Positions 34,569 to 34,687 of a stretch of 34,687 nt of DNA are shown piece by piece. The stretch spans positions 1-34,687 of the forward strand of contig DASSKO010000181.1 in assembly GCA_035690425.1 (NCBI GenBank), written 5' to 3'. The notes under the pieces were generated by a model. It worked only from the letters and a program-made list of their open reading frames with translations, was not told the DNA's origin and made no database searches. Position 1 is the stretch's first letter; the number at the start of each line of letters is the position of its first letter. Source of the DNA: DASSKO01 sp035690425. GTDB taxonomy: Bacteria > Actinomycetota > Actinomycetes > Propionibacteriales > Nocardioidaceae. A program made the position numbers and the translations under genes.

Positions 34569-34687
34569 GGAGTGAGCCGGAGGTGCGCCGCGAGCCTGCG
34601 AGTGGTGCGCCGGAGGCGAGCCCCGCAGGCGGGAGCGGAGGCGGTGCTGCGACCCGCTGAGGAGTGAGCCGGAGGTGCGCCGCGAGC
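34555..34687. repeat. 41-bp-plus direct repeat spanning the ilvC stop codon, period 92 bp
   Basis: Bases 34555-34595, covering the last ilvC codons, the TGA and 27 bp beyond, are repeated identically at 34647-34687, where the window ends, so the repeat may be longer. Between the copies, CCTGCG (34595-34600) is complementary to CGCAGG (34624-34629). No further gene is seen after ilvC. Confidence 0.9.

Overview
The window is chromosomal DNA from a high-GC actinobacterium. The evidence is strong G/C at third codon positions, a GlgE maltosyltransferase, a DUF222/HNH (13E12-family) gene, an AbiEi-like/DUF559-like gene, and many starts with no ribosome binding site but a TAnnnT hexamer 6-9 nt upstream. 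The gene content and the etf - cysteine desulfurase - mnmA - MetE-like - ligA - gatCAB - PQQ-type lipoprotein - ilvBNC order resemble, from memory, the Rv3029c-Rv3001c region of Mycobacterium tuberculosis. The accessory genes look Nocardioides-like (Nocardioidaceae, Propionibacteriales). There is no rRNA or other marker, so the genus is an inference.

Layout. 1-6898: alpha-glucan metabolism, with glgE (minus, its last residues cut by the window edge), an alpha-glucan phosphorylase (plus) and the debranching enzyme glgX (minus). 6991-7770: enoyl-CoA hydratase, followed by a decayed gene stub. 7881-9131: a single AbiEi-like/DUF559-like gene bracketed by two 105-bp elements that share the same motifs at identical spacing. 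9358-11139: electron transfer flavoprotein etfB-etfA. 11195-13528: cysteine desulfurase and the tRNA 2-thiouridylase mnmA. 13557-14254: a VapBC toxin-antitoxin pair lying inside the conserved block. 14265-17428: a MetE-like protein overlapping ligA. 17442-19332: a DUF222/HNH gene preceded by a 17-bp tandem repeat and followed by decayed coding-like sequence. 19333-20121: MOSC protein. 20464-23845: gatC-gatA-gatB, each overlapping the next. 23862-26106: PQQ-type sugar dehydrogenase lipoprotein, divergent from a patatin-like lipase. 26173-27368: a SatD-like/DUF3307-like pair behind an inverted repeat. 27452-29140: a PadR regulator and a divergent Asp-box repeat protein sharing a palindromic operator. 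29217-34568: ilvD, then ilvB-ilvN-ilvC behind a leader-peptide attenuator.

How the genes work together. GlgE extends alpha-1,4-glucan from maltose 1-phosphate, while phosphorylase and GlgX degrade it. Cysteine desulfurase supplies sulfur to MnmA for tRNA thiolation. GatCAB makes Gln-tRNA(Gln) and/or Asn-tRNA(Asn) by transamidation. IlvB/N, IlvC and IlvD are three consecutive steps of valine/isoleucine synthesis. A 13-codon leader ORF containing Leu-Val-Val-Ile codons, followed by a hairpin and T-run, indicates transcription attenuation of ilvBNC.

The most unusual structure is the pair of dyad-symmetric 105-bp elements around the AbiEi-like gene. They could be the ends of a small mobile cassette or regulatory sites recognised by the encoded protein. 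All claims come from reading the sequence by eye; no search or alignment was run.
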